A DNA stretch of 64,000 bases from Nonomuraea angiospora. Lineage in GTDB: Bacteria > Actinomycetota > Actinomycetes > Streptosporangiales > Streptosporangiaceae. The stretch is from assembly GCF_014873145.1 (NCBI RefSeq), contig NZ_JADBEK010000001.1, positions 7,006,001-7,070,000 of the forward strand, given 5' to 3'. Of the stretch, positions 42,544-50,060 are shown piece by piece; within the stretch, counting starts at the first letter, position 1; each line of letters begins with the position of its first letter. The notes below the pieces were generated by a model. That model made no database searches and was not told the DNA's origin. It saw only the letters and a list, made by a program, of their open reading frames with translations. The position numbers were made by a program, and so were the translations under genes.

Positions 42544-42602
42544 GCGTTCGTGTTGTAGCTGGAACTCTCCGTAATCGGAGGGTGGCAGCCCAGCACGAAC
42601 GC
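42544..42602 (+). other. Structured leader upstream of the SCO3933-like gene
   Basis: GCGTTCGTG (42544-42552) pairs with CACGAACGC (42594-42602), enclosing an internal CTCCG-TAAT-CGGAG hairpin. It lies in the 320-bp untranslated region before 42812. A regulatory RNA fold or replication-related structure is possible. The rest of the gap shows no gene. Confidence 0.45.
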
Positions 42603-42811
42603 TCTTCGCGTTTCAGGGGTGGATCAAGGAGGTCCGCTCACGAAAGGCGGAGAGAAGGCCACACATGAAAGTGGCCTGAGCGGGAGACCCGCCCAGGCCG
42701 GATGCGTTAGCACCCTAGTTGGCGCTTCGATGCTATCGCGTCCGAGCTGACGGCACGGTCTCCCTCGTCCTGAAACGCCTGATCAACAGGCTGACGAGAG
42801 GTGTATTCGCC

Positions 42812-43141
42812 ATGCGTACCGTCCCCATCCCCGTGGACGTCAGCAAGCTCAGCATCACCTGCGTGAAGGCCCCGCGCCCTCGCGTGCTCAACAAGGACAC
42901 CGGCGAGATCAAGACCGACAAGAACGGCAACACCGTCTACGAGGTCACCGTCTCCGTGGAAGACGAGTTCGGCCGGATCGAACTCGTCAAGATCGGCATC
43001 ACGGGTGAGCCGCCCATCAAGGCCGGCGACGCCGTCAACGCGGTCGGGCTGCTCGGCTACGTCTGGGAGATCGCCGGACGCTGGGGCATCTCCTACCGGG
43101 CCACCGCCCTGCTCCCGCAGCAGGAGGCCACCGGTGTCTGA
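42812..43141 (+). CDS. SCO3933-family AICE regulatory protein
   Basis: 109 residues from ATG 42812. The sequence RTVPIPVDVSKLSITC, DTGEIKTDKNGNTVYEV and VWEIAGRWGISYRAT matches the small protein found just upstream of the FtsK-like gene in Streptomyces elements (SCO3933 family). It is beta-rich and without a helix-turn-helix. The role is assigned by family and context only. It overlaps the next gene by 8 nt. Confidence 0.88.
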   Translation: MRTVPIPVDVSKLSITCVKAPRPRVLNKDTGEIKTDKNGNTVYEVTVSVEDEFGRIELVKIGITGEPPIKAGDAVNAVGLLGYVWEIAGRWGISYRATALLPQQEATGV

Positions 43142-44468
43142 CCAGCTCTACACGGTGCTCGGAGTCCTGGTCGCCCTCGCGGCCGGGCTCTGGGCCTGGC
43201 ACCGCTGGCACTACCGCTCCTTCTGGCTCTTCATCGGCTTCCCGATCACGGCCATCAGCATCCGGGCGTCCTGGCGCAAGGTCGCCCTCGGCTGCAACCT
43301 GACCAAGAAGCGGCAGCGCTTCTGGTTCACCACCGTCCCCGGCCTGGTCGCCTCGACCGGCGTCGTCCGCGTCGGGCGCAAGTGGCAGCGCATCGCCGTG
43401 GACACCAAGCCGTTCATGTGGCTACCGCTCCCGACCCGCTACGGCTGGCGCGTCACCCTGCACACCCTGGAAGGACAGATCCCGGCCGACTACGCCGACG
43501 TCGCCGAACGACTGGCGCACTCCTGGGGCGTGCATGCCGTGCGCGTCTCCTCCGACAAGCCCGGCCGGGTCCGTGTGGCCGCCACCGTCCGTGACCCGCT
43601 GGTCAAGGTGGACGAACTCCCGCCGTCCGCCGAACTGCTCAAGGTCACCGTGGGACGGCTGGAGACCGGTACGCCGTGGGTCATCGACTTCCGCACCGTG
43701 CCGCACTGGCTGAACGCAGGAGCGACGCAATCCGGCAAGTCCAACCTTGCCAACGCGCTCATCGTGGGCCTGGCCCCGCAACCGGTCGCCCTGGTCGGCT
43801 TCGACCTCAAGGGCGGCGTGGAGTTCACTCCGTACGCGCCGCGGCTGTCCGCGCTGGCCACCACGCGAGCGGAGTGCGGTGGGCTGCTGGATGACCTGGT
43901 GGCGCTCATGACGGACCGGATGGGCGTGTGCCGGATGGCCTCGGCCCGCAACATCTGGCAGCTCCCGCCCGGCATGCGGCCGGTGCCCGTCGTGGTCCTG
44001 GTCGACGAGCTGGCCGAGCTGTACCTGATGGCTGATAAGTCGGAGAAGGACGAGATCGCCAAGACCTCGACCGCACTGCTCCGGGTCGCCCAGCTCGGTC
44101 GAGCGTTCGGCATCTACCTGTTCTGCTGCGGCCAGCGCATCGGCTCAGACCTCGGCCCCGGCGTCACTGCGCTCCGGGCCCAGTGCTCCGGACGGATCTG
44201 CCACCGGGTCAACGACCCCGAGACCGCCACCATGACCCTCGGCGACCTCGACCCCGCCGCCCTCGACTCAGCACGGGCCATCGCCGCCGAGACGCCAGGC
44301 GTCGCCATCGTCGCCTCACAAGACGGCCAGTGGTACCGCGCCCGGTCCTTCTACGTCAGCGAACAAGCGGCCGAACACGCCGCCCGCATCTACGCCAACC
44401 AGGCACCGACCTGGGCCGACGTGATGACCGCTCAACCCATGGAGACGCCCGACCAGCAGACGGCCTGA
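43134..44468 (+). CDS. FtsK/SpoIIIE-type conjugative transfer ATPase (Tra)
   Basis: 444 residues from GTG 43134. Two N-terminal membrane helices (YTVLGVLVALAAGLWAWH and FWLFIGFPITAISI) precede a motor domain with Walker A GATQSGKSNLAN and Walker B VVVLVDELAELYLM; the Gln-rich QLGRAFGIYLFCCGQR segment follows. In AICEs this single hexameric pump moves double-stranded DNA between hyphae, anchored in the membrane. It starts inside the end of the SCO3933-like gene, so the two are coupled. Confidence 0.95.
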   Translation: MSDQLYTVLGVLVALAAGLWAWHRWHYRSFWLFIGFPITAISIRASWRKVALGCNLTKKRQRFWFTTVPGLVASTGVVRVGRKWQRIAVDTKPFMWLPLPTRYGWRVTLHTLEGQIPADYADVAERLAHSWGVHAVRVSSDKPGRVRVAATVRDPLVKVDELPPSAELLKVTVGRLETGTPWVIDFRTVPHWLNAGATQSGKSNLANALIVGLAPQPVALVGFDLKGGVEFTPYAPRLSALATTRAECGGLLDDLVALMTDRMGVCRMASARNIWQLPPGMRPVPVVVLVDELAELYLMADKSEKDEIAKTSTALLRVAQLGRAFGIYLFCCGQRIGSDLGPGVTALRAQCSGRICHRVNDPETATMTLGDLDPAALDSARAIAAETPGVAIVASQDGQWYRARSFYVSEQAAEHAARIYANQAPTWADVMTAQPMETPDQQTA

Positions 44469-44491
44469 AACGGCACCGAAAGGGGGTCGAG

Positions 44492-45187
44492 ATGCGCCAC
44501 ATCACCGCCTGGCTGCTCAACACCGGTCCCGTCCTCGTCCTGGCCCTCATCGCAGGAGCAGGCTCATTCACCCACATCCGCGACACCGCCAGCCAGCACG
44601 GCCAGACCGGCTGGATGGCCTGGGCCGTGGCCGTCTGCATCGACCTGACCTGCGTCATGGCCGCCCGCGAACGCCAACGCGACAAGAAGACCGGCCGAAC
44701 CCAACGCGGACTGATCTCCTGGCCCGTCCTCGTCCTGACCGGAGGCATTGTCCTGTCCCTGGCCGCCAACCTCGCCCAAGCCACACCGACCGTCTGGGGC
44801 TGGATCACCGCCGCCACCCCGGCCGGCGCCTTCCTCGTCGCGGTCTCCATGCTCGAACGCCGCGCCACTACCCGTACCGACACACCGAAGGACGTCCCGC
44901 AGACGTCCTCACCAACCGCGCAGACGTCCCAAGCCGTCTCCGGGGAGTCCCGGCACGTCCCGCACGCTGACCGTCCTGCCCTGACTCCGGCCCACGAAGT
45001 CGATCACCAGCACGACGCTCCCGCGCCCGATCCGGCCCTCGTGGCCTACGCCCGCCGCGTCGCCTACGAGCACCACTCCAAGCGCGGCAGCCCGATCACC
45101 TCAGACCTCATCCGCGCCCGACTGGGCGTGTCCGACCAACTCGCTGCTGACCTCCTTCACATCCTGCAGCCCGCCCATAGCCAGTGA
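44492..45187 (+). CDS. DUF2637/SpdB-like membrane protein
   Basis: 231 residues behind AGGGGGTCGAG. Four hydrophobic helices lie in the first 130 residues (LLNTGPVLVLALIAGAGSF, WMAWAVAVCIDLTCVMAA, ISWPVLVLTGGIVLSLAANLA, WITAATPAGAFLVAVSML). A Thr/Ser/Pro/His-rich linker follows, then a C-terminal helix-turn-helix-like segment (SKRGSPITSDLIRARLGVSDQLAADLL). DUF2637 proteins of AICEs resemble Spd proteins, which spread plasmid DNA through the mycelium. Confidence 0.88.
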   Translation: MRHITAWLLNTGPVLVLALIAGAGSFTHIRDTASQHGQTGWMAWAVAVCIDLTCVMAARERQRDKKTGRTQRGLISWPVLVLTGGIVLSLAANLAQATPTVWGWITAATPAGAFLVAVSMLERRATTRTDTPKDVPQTSSPTAQTSQAVSGESRHVPHADRPALTPAHEVDHQHDAPAPDPALVAYARRVAYEHHSKRGSPITSDLIRARLGVSDQLAADLLHILQPAHSQ

Positions 45188-45201
45188 AAGGAACGCCCTC
45201 G

Positions 45202-45540
45202 ATGTCCACCAGCCACTCACGGCCCGCGTTCGTAGCTGGACTCCGCGCCCTGGCCGACCTGCTCGAAGCTCGCCCCGAGATCCCCACGCCTTGGGGCACG
45301 ACCGTGCACCACTTCGTGCCCGACGCCCAGGACGCGGAGATGCGCGCCGAACTCGACCGCCTGGCCGCCCTGCTCGGCAGCCACATCGACGGGGCGGACG
45401 GCCACTACACGACCACGCTGTTCTTCGGCCCGATCGAGTATCGCGCCGTGGCGATCCTGGCCGAGTCCCGCGCCCGCTACGCCGCCCATGACAGCTACCG
45501 CGGCTGCGTCATGCCCGACAGCCCGCACGAAGACCGATGA
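45202..45540 (+). CDS. Small hypothetical AICE protein, 112 aa
   Basis: Starts at ATG 45202 with AAAGGAA upstream; an in-frame GTG at 45184 is less likely. Soluble and helical, with FVAGLRALADLLEARPEIPTPWGTTVHHF and a C-terminal GYRCV-like loop (SYRGCVMPDSPHEDR). Similar small proteins sit between spdB and rep in other AICEs. Function unknown. Its stop overlaps the next start by 4 nt. Confidence 0.75.
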   Translation: MSTSHSRPAFVAGLRALADLLEARPEIPTPWGTTVHHFVPDAQDAEMRAELDRLAALLGSHIDGADGHYTTTLFFGPIEYRAVAILAESRARYAAHDSYRGCVMPDSPHEDR

Positions 45541-45656
45541 CCATGGACGCCACGCTCGCCCACTACCGCTGCTGCACCTGCAACGGCACCGGCCTTACCG
45601 ACGACCAGACCTGCGCCGACTGCAACGGCAGCGGCATCGACAACCACGGCGCATAG
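45537..45656 (+). CDS. 39-residue zinc-ribbon-like protein (CxxCxGxG)
   Basis: An ORF of 39 residues beginning at ATG 45537 (ATGA overlap) or 45543. It carries two DnaJ-type half-motifs, CCTCNGTG and CADCNGSG, spaced to bind one zinc. Tight coupling to both neighbours and its placement in the core operon support a real gene. Role unknown, perhaps a chaperone or Rep accessory. Confidence 0.72.
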   Translation: MTMDATLAHYRCCTCNGTGLTDDQTCADCNGSGIDNHGA

Positions 45657-45750
45657 CCGCAAGTGCCCCGGCCTGGCCACACATCCGCCAAGATCCGCGC
45701 CAGGCCGGGGGCCATCCACACCAGAGTCACTGGATAGGACAGGACCCATC

Positions 45751-47127
45751 TTGCTCCACCTTGCTCACAGCCACGCCGTGGCTGGAATGATCCACCGGCT
45801 CAACCAACCCGACTACGACCGCTGGGCCAGCCAGATCAAGCGCACCGGCGGCTGCCGTCAGCCCATCCACCTGCACGGCAAAGTCGAACACTACGACCAG
45901 GCCACCGGCCAACTCCTACACCGCTACAGCACCACCACCGAACCCAACGGCGTCCTACGCGTCCCGTGCAAGACCCGCCGCGCCTCCCGCTGTCCGGCCT
46001 GTGCCGAGGTCTATCGCGCCGACACCTACCAGCTCGTCCGTGCCGGCCTCGTGGGCGGCAAGGGCGTGCCCGACACGGTCAGCGCACACCCATGTTTGTT
46101 CGTCACGCTCACCGCACCCTCCTTCGGAGCTGTCCACGTGCGGCGGGAGAAGAACGGCAAGGTCTTGCCCTGCCACGCCCGCCGTGACGCCCAGACTTGC
46201 CCGCACGGACAGGTCATGTCCTGCACCGACCGGCACGGCACCGGCGATCCACGCCTCGGAGAGCCACTGTGTCCGGAGTGCTACGACTACGACGGCTCGG
46301 TCCTGTTCAACGCCATCAGCCCAGAACTGTGGCGGCGCTTCACGCTCGCCCTCCGTCGCCGCTTCGCCAAGCTAAACGGCCTGACCGTCAAGGCCCTACG
46401 CGAACACGTCAGCATCGCCTTCGCCAAGGTCGCCGAATACCAGCGCCGCGGCGTCGTCCACTTCCACGCCGTCATCCGGCTCGACGGACCCGACGGCCCC
46501 AACTCACCACCACCCACCTGGGCAACAGCCGACGCCCTGGCCCAAGCCGCCCAACACGCTGCCACAGTCGTGACAGCAGAGATCAAGCCACAGCACCGCA
46601 CCTTCCAGTGGGGCACACAGCTCGACGTCCGCCGCATCACCATGGACGGCGACCTCACCGAACAAGCCGTCGCCGCCTACATCGCCAAGTACGCCACCAA
46701 AGCCGCCGAATGCGTCGGCACCCTGGACCGCCGCATCCAACCCCTCGACAACCTCGACGCCCTACCCATCCGTGACCACGCCCGACGCCTGATCGCCGCC
46801 TGCATGCGCCTGGGCGAACATCCCGGCCTGGCCGACCTGAGACTCACCCACTGGGCACACATGCTCGGCTTCCGCGGCCACTTCTCCACCAAGAGCCGCC
46901 GCTACTCCACCACGCTCGGTGCACTCCGCGCAGCACGAGAAGAGCACATGCGCACCGAGCAGGTCACCACCGGACGGCTCCCGCTCTTCGACGAGGACAC
47001 CGTCCTGGTCATCGCCCACTGGACCTACGCCGGACAGGGCTTCTCTGCTGGCGACCAGCTCCTTGCCGCCGCTCTAACCGGCACACCGCTCACAGATCCC
47101 GTTCGACCGGAGGCCGCACATGAATGA
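45751..47127 (+). CDS. RepSA-like rolling-circle replication initiator
   Basis: 458 residues if started at TTG 45751; ATG 45787 (MIHRLNQPDYDRWASQ) is an alternative. Zinc-like cysteines (RCPACAEVYRADTYQLVRAGL) and FVTLTAPSFGAVH precede the HUH-type motif GVVHFHAVIRLDG. Later come the catalytic-Tyr region AVAAYIAKYATKAAE and KSRRYSTTLGALRAAR. This is the replicase family of pSAM2-like elements, which nick and relax double-strand origins. It overlaps xis by 8 nt. Confidence 0.92.
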   Translation: MLHLAHSHAVAGMIHRLNQPDYDRWASQIKRTGGCRQPIHLHGKVEHYDQATGQLLHRYSTTTEPNGVLRVPCKTRRASRCPACAEVYRADTYQLVRAGLVGGKGVPDTVSAHPCLFVTLTAPSFGAVHVRREKNGKVLPCHARRDAQTCPHGQVMSCTDRHGTGDPRLGEPLCPECYDYDGSVLFNAISPELWRRFTLALRRRFAKLNGLTVKALREHVSIAFAKVAEYQRRGVVHFHAVIRLDGPDGPNSPPPTWATADALAQAAQHAATVVTAEIKPQHRTFQWGTQLDVRRITMDGDLTEQAVAAYIAKYATKAAECVGTLDRRIQPLDNLDALPIRDHARRLIAACMRLGEHPGLADLRLTHWAHMLGFRGHFSTKSRRYSTTLGALRAAREEHMRTEQVTTGRLPLFDEDTVLVIAHWTYAGQGFSAGDQLLAAALTGTPLTDPVRPEAAHE

Positions 47128-47296
47128 CCTCGTGCTGACCGTCGACGAGGCCGCCGCGCGGCTCCGCGTCAGCCGGTGGACCCTCTACACCCTGATCCGC
47201 TCCAACCAACTCCGAAGCTTCAAGGTCGGCCGTCGCCGCCTCATCGAAGTCGAGGCCCTGACCGAGTGCATCAAGACCCTGGCGGAGGTGGCCTGA
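47120..47296 (+). CDS. xis: Excisionase (Xis), MerR-like helix-turn-helix
   Basis: 58 residues in a frame overlapping both Rep and Int. It is a winged-helix excisionase: LTVDEAAARLRVSRWTLYTLIRSNQLRSFKVGRRRLIEVEAL. Such proteins bend the att DNA so that integrase excises the element. The stop overlaps the integrase start (TGATGG), the usual xis-int order. Confidence 0.93.
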   Translation: MNDLVLTVDEAAARLRVSRWTLYTLIRSNQLRSFKVGRRRLIEVEALTECIKTLAEVA

Positions 47297-48567
47297 TGGC
47301 GAAGACGACACTCAGCACGCCCGAGGAAGAGCCCAAGCGCCGTACCGGCCGCCGGATTCGCAAGCGCTCCAACGGCGAGGGAAGCATCTGGCCACGCAAA
47401 GATGGCCGCTACGGCTACGCCGCCTTCGTCCAGACGACGGCAGGCACCGTCAAGCGTGTCCAAGGCTCCGCTCGTACCCAGGAGGACGCAAGGAAGAAGC
47501 TGACCGAGCTTCTTCGCCAGGCCGACGAGGGCATCCCCGTCTCGTCCGAGAACTGGACGCTGGCCGACTTCCTGACGTACTGGCTCAAGCACATCGTCAG
47601 CCAGGAAAGGCGCCCGAAGACGTACCAAGGGTACGAGGGCGTGGTCCGCCTCCACCTCATTCCTGGCCTGGGCAAGAAGCGCCTCGGCAAGCTCAACGCC
47701 CAGGACGTCCGGCTCTTCATCAATCGCGTCCGCACCGAGTGCCAGTGCTGCCGGAACGGCTGGGATGCCTCCCGCGACAAGCCCGTATGCTGCGCTCTCA
47801 AGGCCGGCGCGTGCTGTGAATCCCGGCTCTCGACCCGCATGGTCCAGTCCATCCACGCCGTCCTGCGCAACGCCCTAGAGTGCGCCGTCCGAGAGGAGAT
47901 CATCTCCCGCAATGTCGCCAAGCTCGTCAAGGTGCCAGTGCCCAAGTACAAGGTCAACCGCGGCCTGACCGTCCCCCAGGCTCGCGCAGTCCTCAAGGCT
48001 GCTCAGGATCACCGGCTCTATGCCCTGTACGTCCTGGCTCTCTGCCTCGGCCTACGCCGCGGGGAACTCCTCGGACTCCGGTGGGAAGACGTCGATCTCG
48101 AAGGCGGCAAACTCGAAGTGGTCCAGAGCCTCCAGCGCGTCGCCGGCCGCCTCCAGTTTGTCCGTCCGAAGACCGCCGACTCGGAACGATCGGTGCCGCT
48201 ACCTCCTATCTGCATGGAGGCCCTGAAGCAGCACCGCAAGAAGCTGTTCACGGAGCGCTCGGACCGCTGGGAGGAGTGGAAAGAACATGGCCTCGTCTTC
48301 CCGTCGCGCTGCGGCACTCCGATGGAGCCGGACAACCTACGCCGAAGCTGGGAAACCATCCGCAAGGCTGCAGGGCTCGACGAGATGCGATTCCACGACT
48401 TGCGCCACACTTGTGTGACGCTCCTGCTGAACCTCGGTGTCCCACCCCAAGTCGTCCGCGACATCGTCGGCCACAGCGACATCGAGGTGACCATGACGAT
48501 CTACGCTCACGCGTCACTCGATGACAAGCGGACGGCTCTGGGCAAGCTCGGTGATGCCCTCAGCTGA
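47296..48567 (+). CDS. int: Tyrosine-recombinase integrase of the AICE
   Basis: 423 residues. An AP2-like arm-binding start (RSNGEGSIWPRKDGRYGYAAFV) and SAM-like core-binding domain (LADFLTYWLKHIVSQERRPKTY) precede the catalytic domain. Active residues are visible: Arg in LGLRRGELLGL, Lys in PKTADSERSVPL, His-x-x-Arg in FHDLRHTCVTLL, His in GHSDIEVTMTIYAH and the final Tyr nucleophile. A Cys-rich insertion (CQCCRNGW, VCCALKAGACCE) occurs around residue 150, as in related actinomycete integrases. It should recombine the 63-bp core in tRNA-Phe. Confidence 0.95.
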   Translation: MAKTTLSTPEEEPKRRTGRRIRKRSNGEGSIWPRKDGRYGYAAFVQTTAGTVKRVQGSARTQEDARKKLTELLRQADEGIPVSSENWTLADFLTYWLKHIVSQERRPKTYQGYEGVVRLHLIPGLGKKRLGKLNAQDVRLFINRVRTECQCCRNGWDASRDKPVCCALKAGACCESRLSTRMVQSIHAVLRNALECAVREEIISRNVAKLVKVPVPKYKVNRGLTVPQARAVLKAAQDHRLYALYVLALCLGLRRGELLGLRWEDVDLEGGKLEVVQSLQRVAGRLQFVRPKTADSERSVPLPPICMEALKQHRKKLFTERSDRWEEWKEHGLVFPSRCGTPMEPDNLRRSWETIRKAAGLDEMRFHDLRHTCVTLLLNLGVPPQVVRDIVGHSDIEVTMTIYAHASLDDKRTALGKLGDALS

Positions 48568-48588
48568 TCTATCCCTACTCGCTGCGCC

Positions 48589-49230
48589 TCAGCTCGTTTC
48601 GGCTGGGGCGCCTTCTTTCTGCTCGACCGCCTTCTCTTCGGCGGATGCCAACTCTGGCGCGCTGTTCAAGTCCTCATACGGATCTGGCCCATACAAACCA
48701 AGATCCCACCGGCATACGTTGCGTAGCTTCCCCACCAAGGGGCCTACGAGGGAAGTAAGCTCCCTGGCCTTATCCTGCTCTCCTGCTTCCAAGGCATCCT
48801 GGGCTGCTTCGCCTTCTTGAAGGAGTTGCCGCAGTACATCGCCAACAAGGGGGTGCTGCGCGTGAACATCGACCTCAAAGACCAGATCTTCGAGCTCTGC
48901 CCTGGCTGTGTGCAGTTCCTCCCCGAGGGGGTGCGGAACCTGCTTGTCGCCAACCGAAGTCGAAGCCTGCTCGGTGATCGCTTCGAGTTGCCGGCCGTAT
49001 GCCGCGACCCGCCTTAACAAGGTGGCGTAGGTCTGTCGCCGTGCGTCCAGCCCCTGAACGGTGATGTCCCACTCGCGATCACGAGCTCTACGGGCTTGCT
49101 CTCTCTTGTCCTCGCGCGCCTCGGCTGCGGCCTCCTGGCGTGCCCGGAGAAAGACGGAAGCGATCGCGACCAGACTTCCGATCGCGGCGCCAAGAGCAGT
49201 CCCGATCACACCGATCCACTGAGGGGTCAC
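48589..49230 (-). CDS. Membrane-anchored coiled-coil protein
   Basis: 213 residues. One N-terminal membrane helix (WIGVIGTALGAAIGSLVAIASVF) is followed by a charged coiled coil (RARQEAAAEAREDKREQARRARD) and a helical cytoplasmic region. No enzymatic motif. It lies between int and attR, converging on int with only 21 bp between stops. Function unknown; a cargo gene by position. Confidence 0.72.
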   Translation of the reverse strand: MTPQWIGVIGTALGAAIGSLVAIASVFLRARQEAAAEAREDKREQARRARDREWDITVQGLDARRQTYATLLRRVAAYGRQLEAITEQASTSVGDKQVPHPLGEELHTARAELEDLVFEVDVHAQHPLVGDVLRQLLQEGEAAQDALEAGEQDKARELTSLVGPLVGKLRNVCRWDLGLYGPDPYEDLNSAPELASAEEKAVEQKEGAPAETS

Positions 49231-49309
49231 AAATCCCGGAAGTTAGCTACGCATCTCCAACCCCGTCAATGATCGCCAGCGCTACAGTGGCCGACGTCGC
49301 TGTCAGCGG

Positions 49310-49693
49310 CTACTCGGGATGATCCCGCAGCCATGCTTCGATCAGCCGGGTCGCCAACCAGTGACCGTTGACGAAGGCGAAGTGCCCCGCCGAGACACCT
49401 GCGCCGGCGTGCGATCGCCGCCGTGGATCTGCTCCGTTGGCGAGCAGGAGCGCCGTCATGTCGACATGGAGCCGATCACCTGTTTGCGCGTGACCGTCCA
49501 CTTCCACATCGATCGCGTGGTGAAGCAGCGTGAGTCCACCGTGTTCCTCGTGAACACTCAGACCTTCATCGAGGAGCCTCTGAAGCTTCTCAGCGTCCTC
49601 CATCTCGACGGCGAGATGCGCGGGAGTCATTCCGTGGTCCAACCCATGCTCCATCGCGACGTTGCTGTCACTGTTGCTGTCAGAGAAAACCAA
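49310..49693 (-). CDS. Ankyrin-repeat protein
   Basis: 127 residues, or 114 if started at ATG 49654. It has ankyrin-type units: GMTPAHLAVEMEDAEKLQRLLDEG, GLTLLHHAIDVEVDG and MTALLLANGADPRRR. Two to three repeats form a protein-binding surface. It is the last AICE gene before the tRNA-side terminator and attR. No partner is visible. Confidence 0.78.
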   Translation of the reverse strand: MVFSDSNSDSNVAMEHGLDHGMTPAHLAVEMEDAEKLQRLLDEGLSVHEEHGGLTLLHHAIDVEVDGHAQTGDRLHVDMTALLLANGADPRRRSHAGAGVSAGHFAFVNGHWLATRLIEAWLRDHPE

Positions 49694-49696
49694 AAA

Positions 49697-49722
49697 GCCT
49701 CGAACGACAATCCGTTCGAGGC
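49697..49722. terminator. Bidirectional terminator beside attR (tRNA-Phe terminator)
   Basis: A 10-bp stem GCCTCGAACG (49697-49706) and CGTTCGAGGC (49713-49722), with TTTTT on the plus side and AAAAA (minus-strand T-run) on the other. It ends the tRNA transcript on the minus strand. The CGACAATC at the loop matches the hairpin next to attL. Confidence 0.9.
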
Positions 49723-49727
49723 GTTTT

Positions 49728-49790
49728 TGCAGGTCAATGGAGGTGGTCAGGGGCGGGGTCGAACCGCCGACCTTCCGCTTTTCAGGCGGA
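49728..49790. repeat. attR: 63-bp direct repeat inside tRNA-Phe
   Basis: Exact copy of 34668-34730. It runs from 16 bp past the tRNA 3' end to the end of the anticodon stem, so the element's own copy restores the tRNA. Confidence 0.95.
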
Positions 49791-49817
49791 CGCTCGTACC
49801 AACTGAGCTACCTGACC
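49744..49817 (-). tRNA. tRNA-Phe(GAA)
   Basis: Cloverleaf on the minus strand: acceptor GGTCAGG with CCTGACC, anticodon stem TCCGC/GCGGA with loop CTGAAAA (anticodon GAA), and T arm GGCGG-TTCGACC-CCGCC. The CCA is not encoded. It is the integration target of the AICE. Confidence 0.96.
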
Positions 49818-49823
49818 CAGAGC

Positions 49824-49897
49824 GGTCCTGACGGGACTTGAACCCGCGACCTCCACCTTGACAGGGTGGCGAGCACTCCAAACTGCTCTACAGGACC
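49824..49897 (-). tRNA. tRNA-Asp(GTC)
   Basis: Minus-strand cloverleaf with GGTCCTG acceptor, anticodon loop CTGTCAA (GTC) and T loop TTCAAGT. It lies 6 bp upstream of tRNA-Phe in one transcript. Confidence 0.96.
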
Positions 49898-49987
49898 TTG
49901 CGTTTCTTGCTGTTTGCGCTCGTTTAGCTTACCAGCTCTTCGGTGGTCTTCGACCATCCGTTTTTCCGGTGCGCTAACCGCTCGCAG

Positions 49988-50060
49988 TGCCCCCAACGGG
50001 ATTCGAACCCGTGCCGCCGCCTTGAAAGGGCGGTGTCCTAGGCCGCTAGACGATGGGGGC
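49988..50060 (-). tRNA. tRNA-Glu(TTC)
   Basis: Minus-strand cloverleaf with GCCCCCA/TGGGGGC acceptor and loop CTTTCAA (TTC). First of the Glu-Asp-Phe group. Its 5' base directly follows the stop codon of the phosphoesterase gene. Confidence 0.96.

Larger units (their letters stand above)
34668..49790. mobile_element. Integrative and conjugative element (AICE) in tRNA-Phe
   Basis: The 63-bp repeats begin 15,060 bp apart. Between them lie all AICE core functions in one direction: XRE regulator, SCO3933-like protein, FtsK-type transfer ATPase, SpdB-like protein, RepSA-like initiator, excisionase and integrase. Such elements excise by Int/Xis, replicate by rolling circle and transfer double-stranded DNA with a single FtsK-like pump. 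Cargo lies at the left (35335-40806) and between int and the tRNA (48589-49693). All core genes look intact, so it may be active. Confidence 0.93.
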
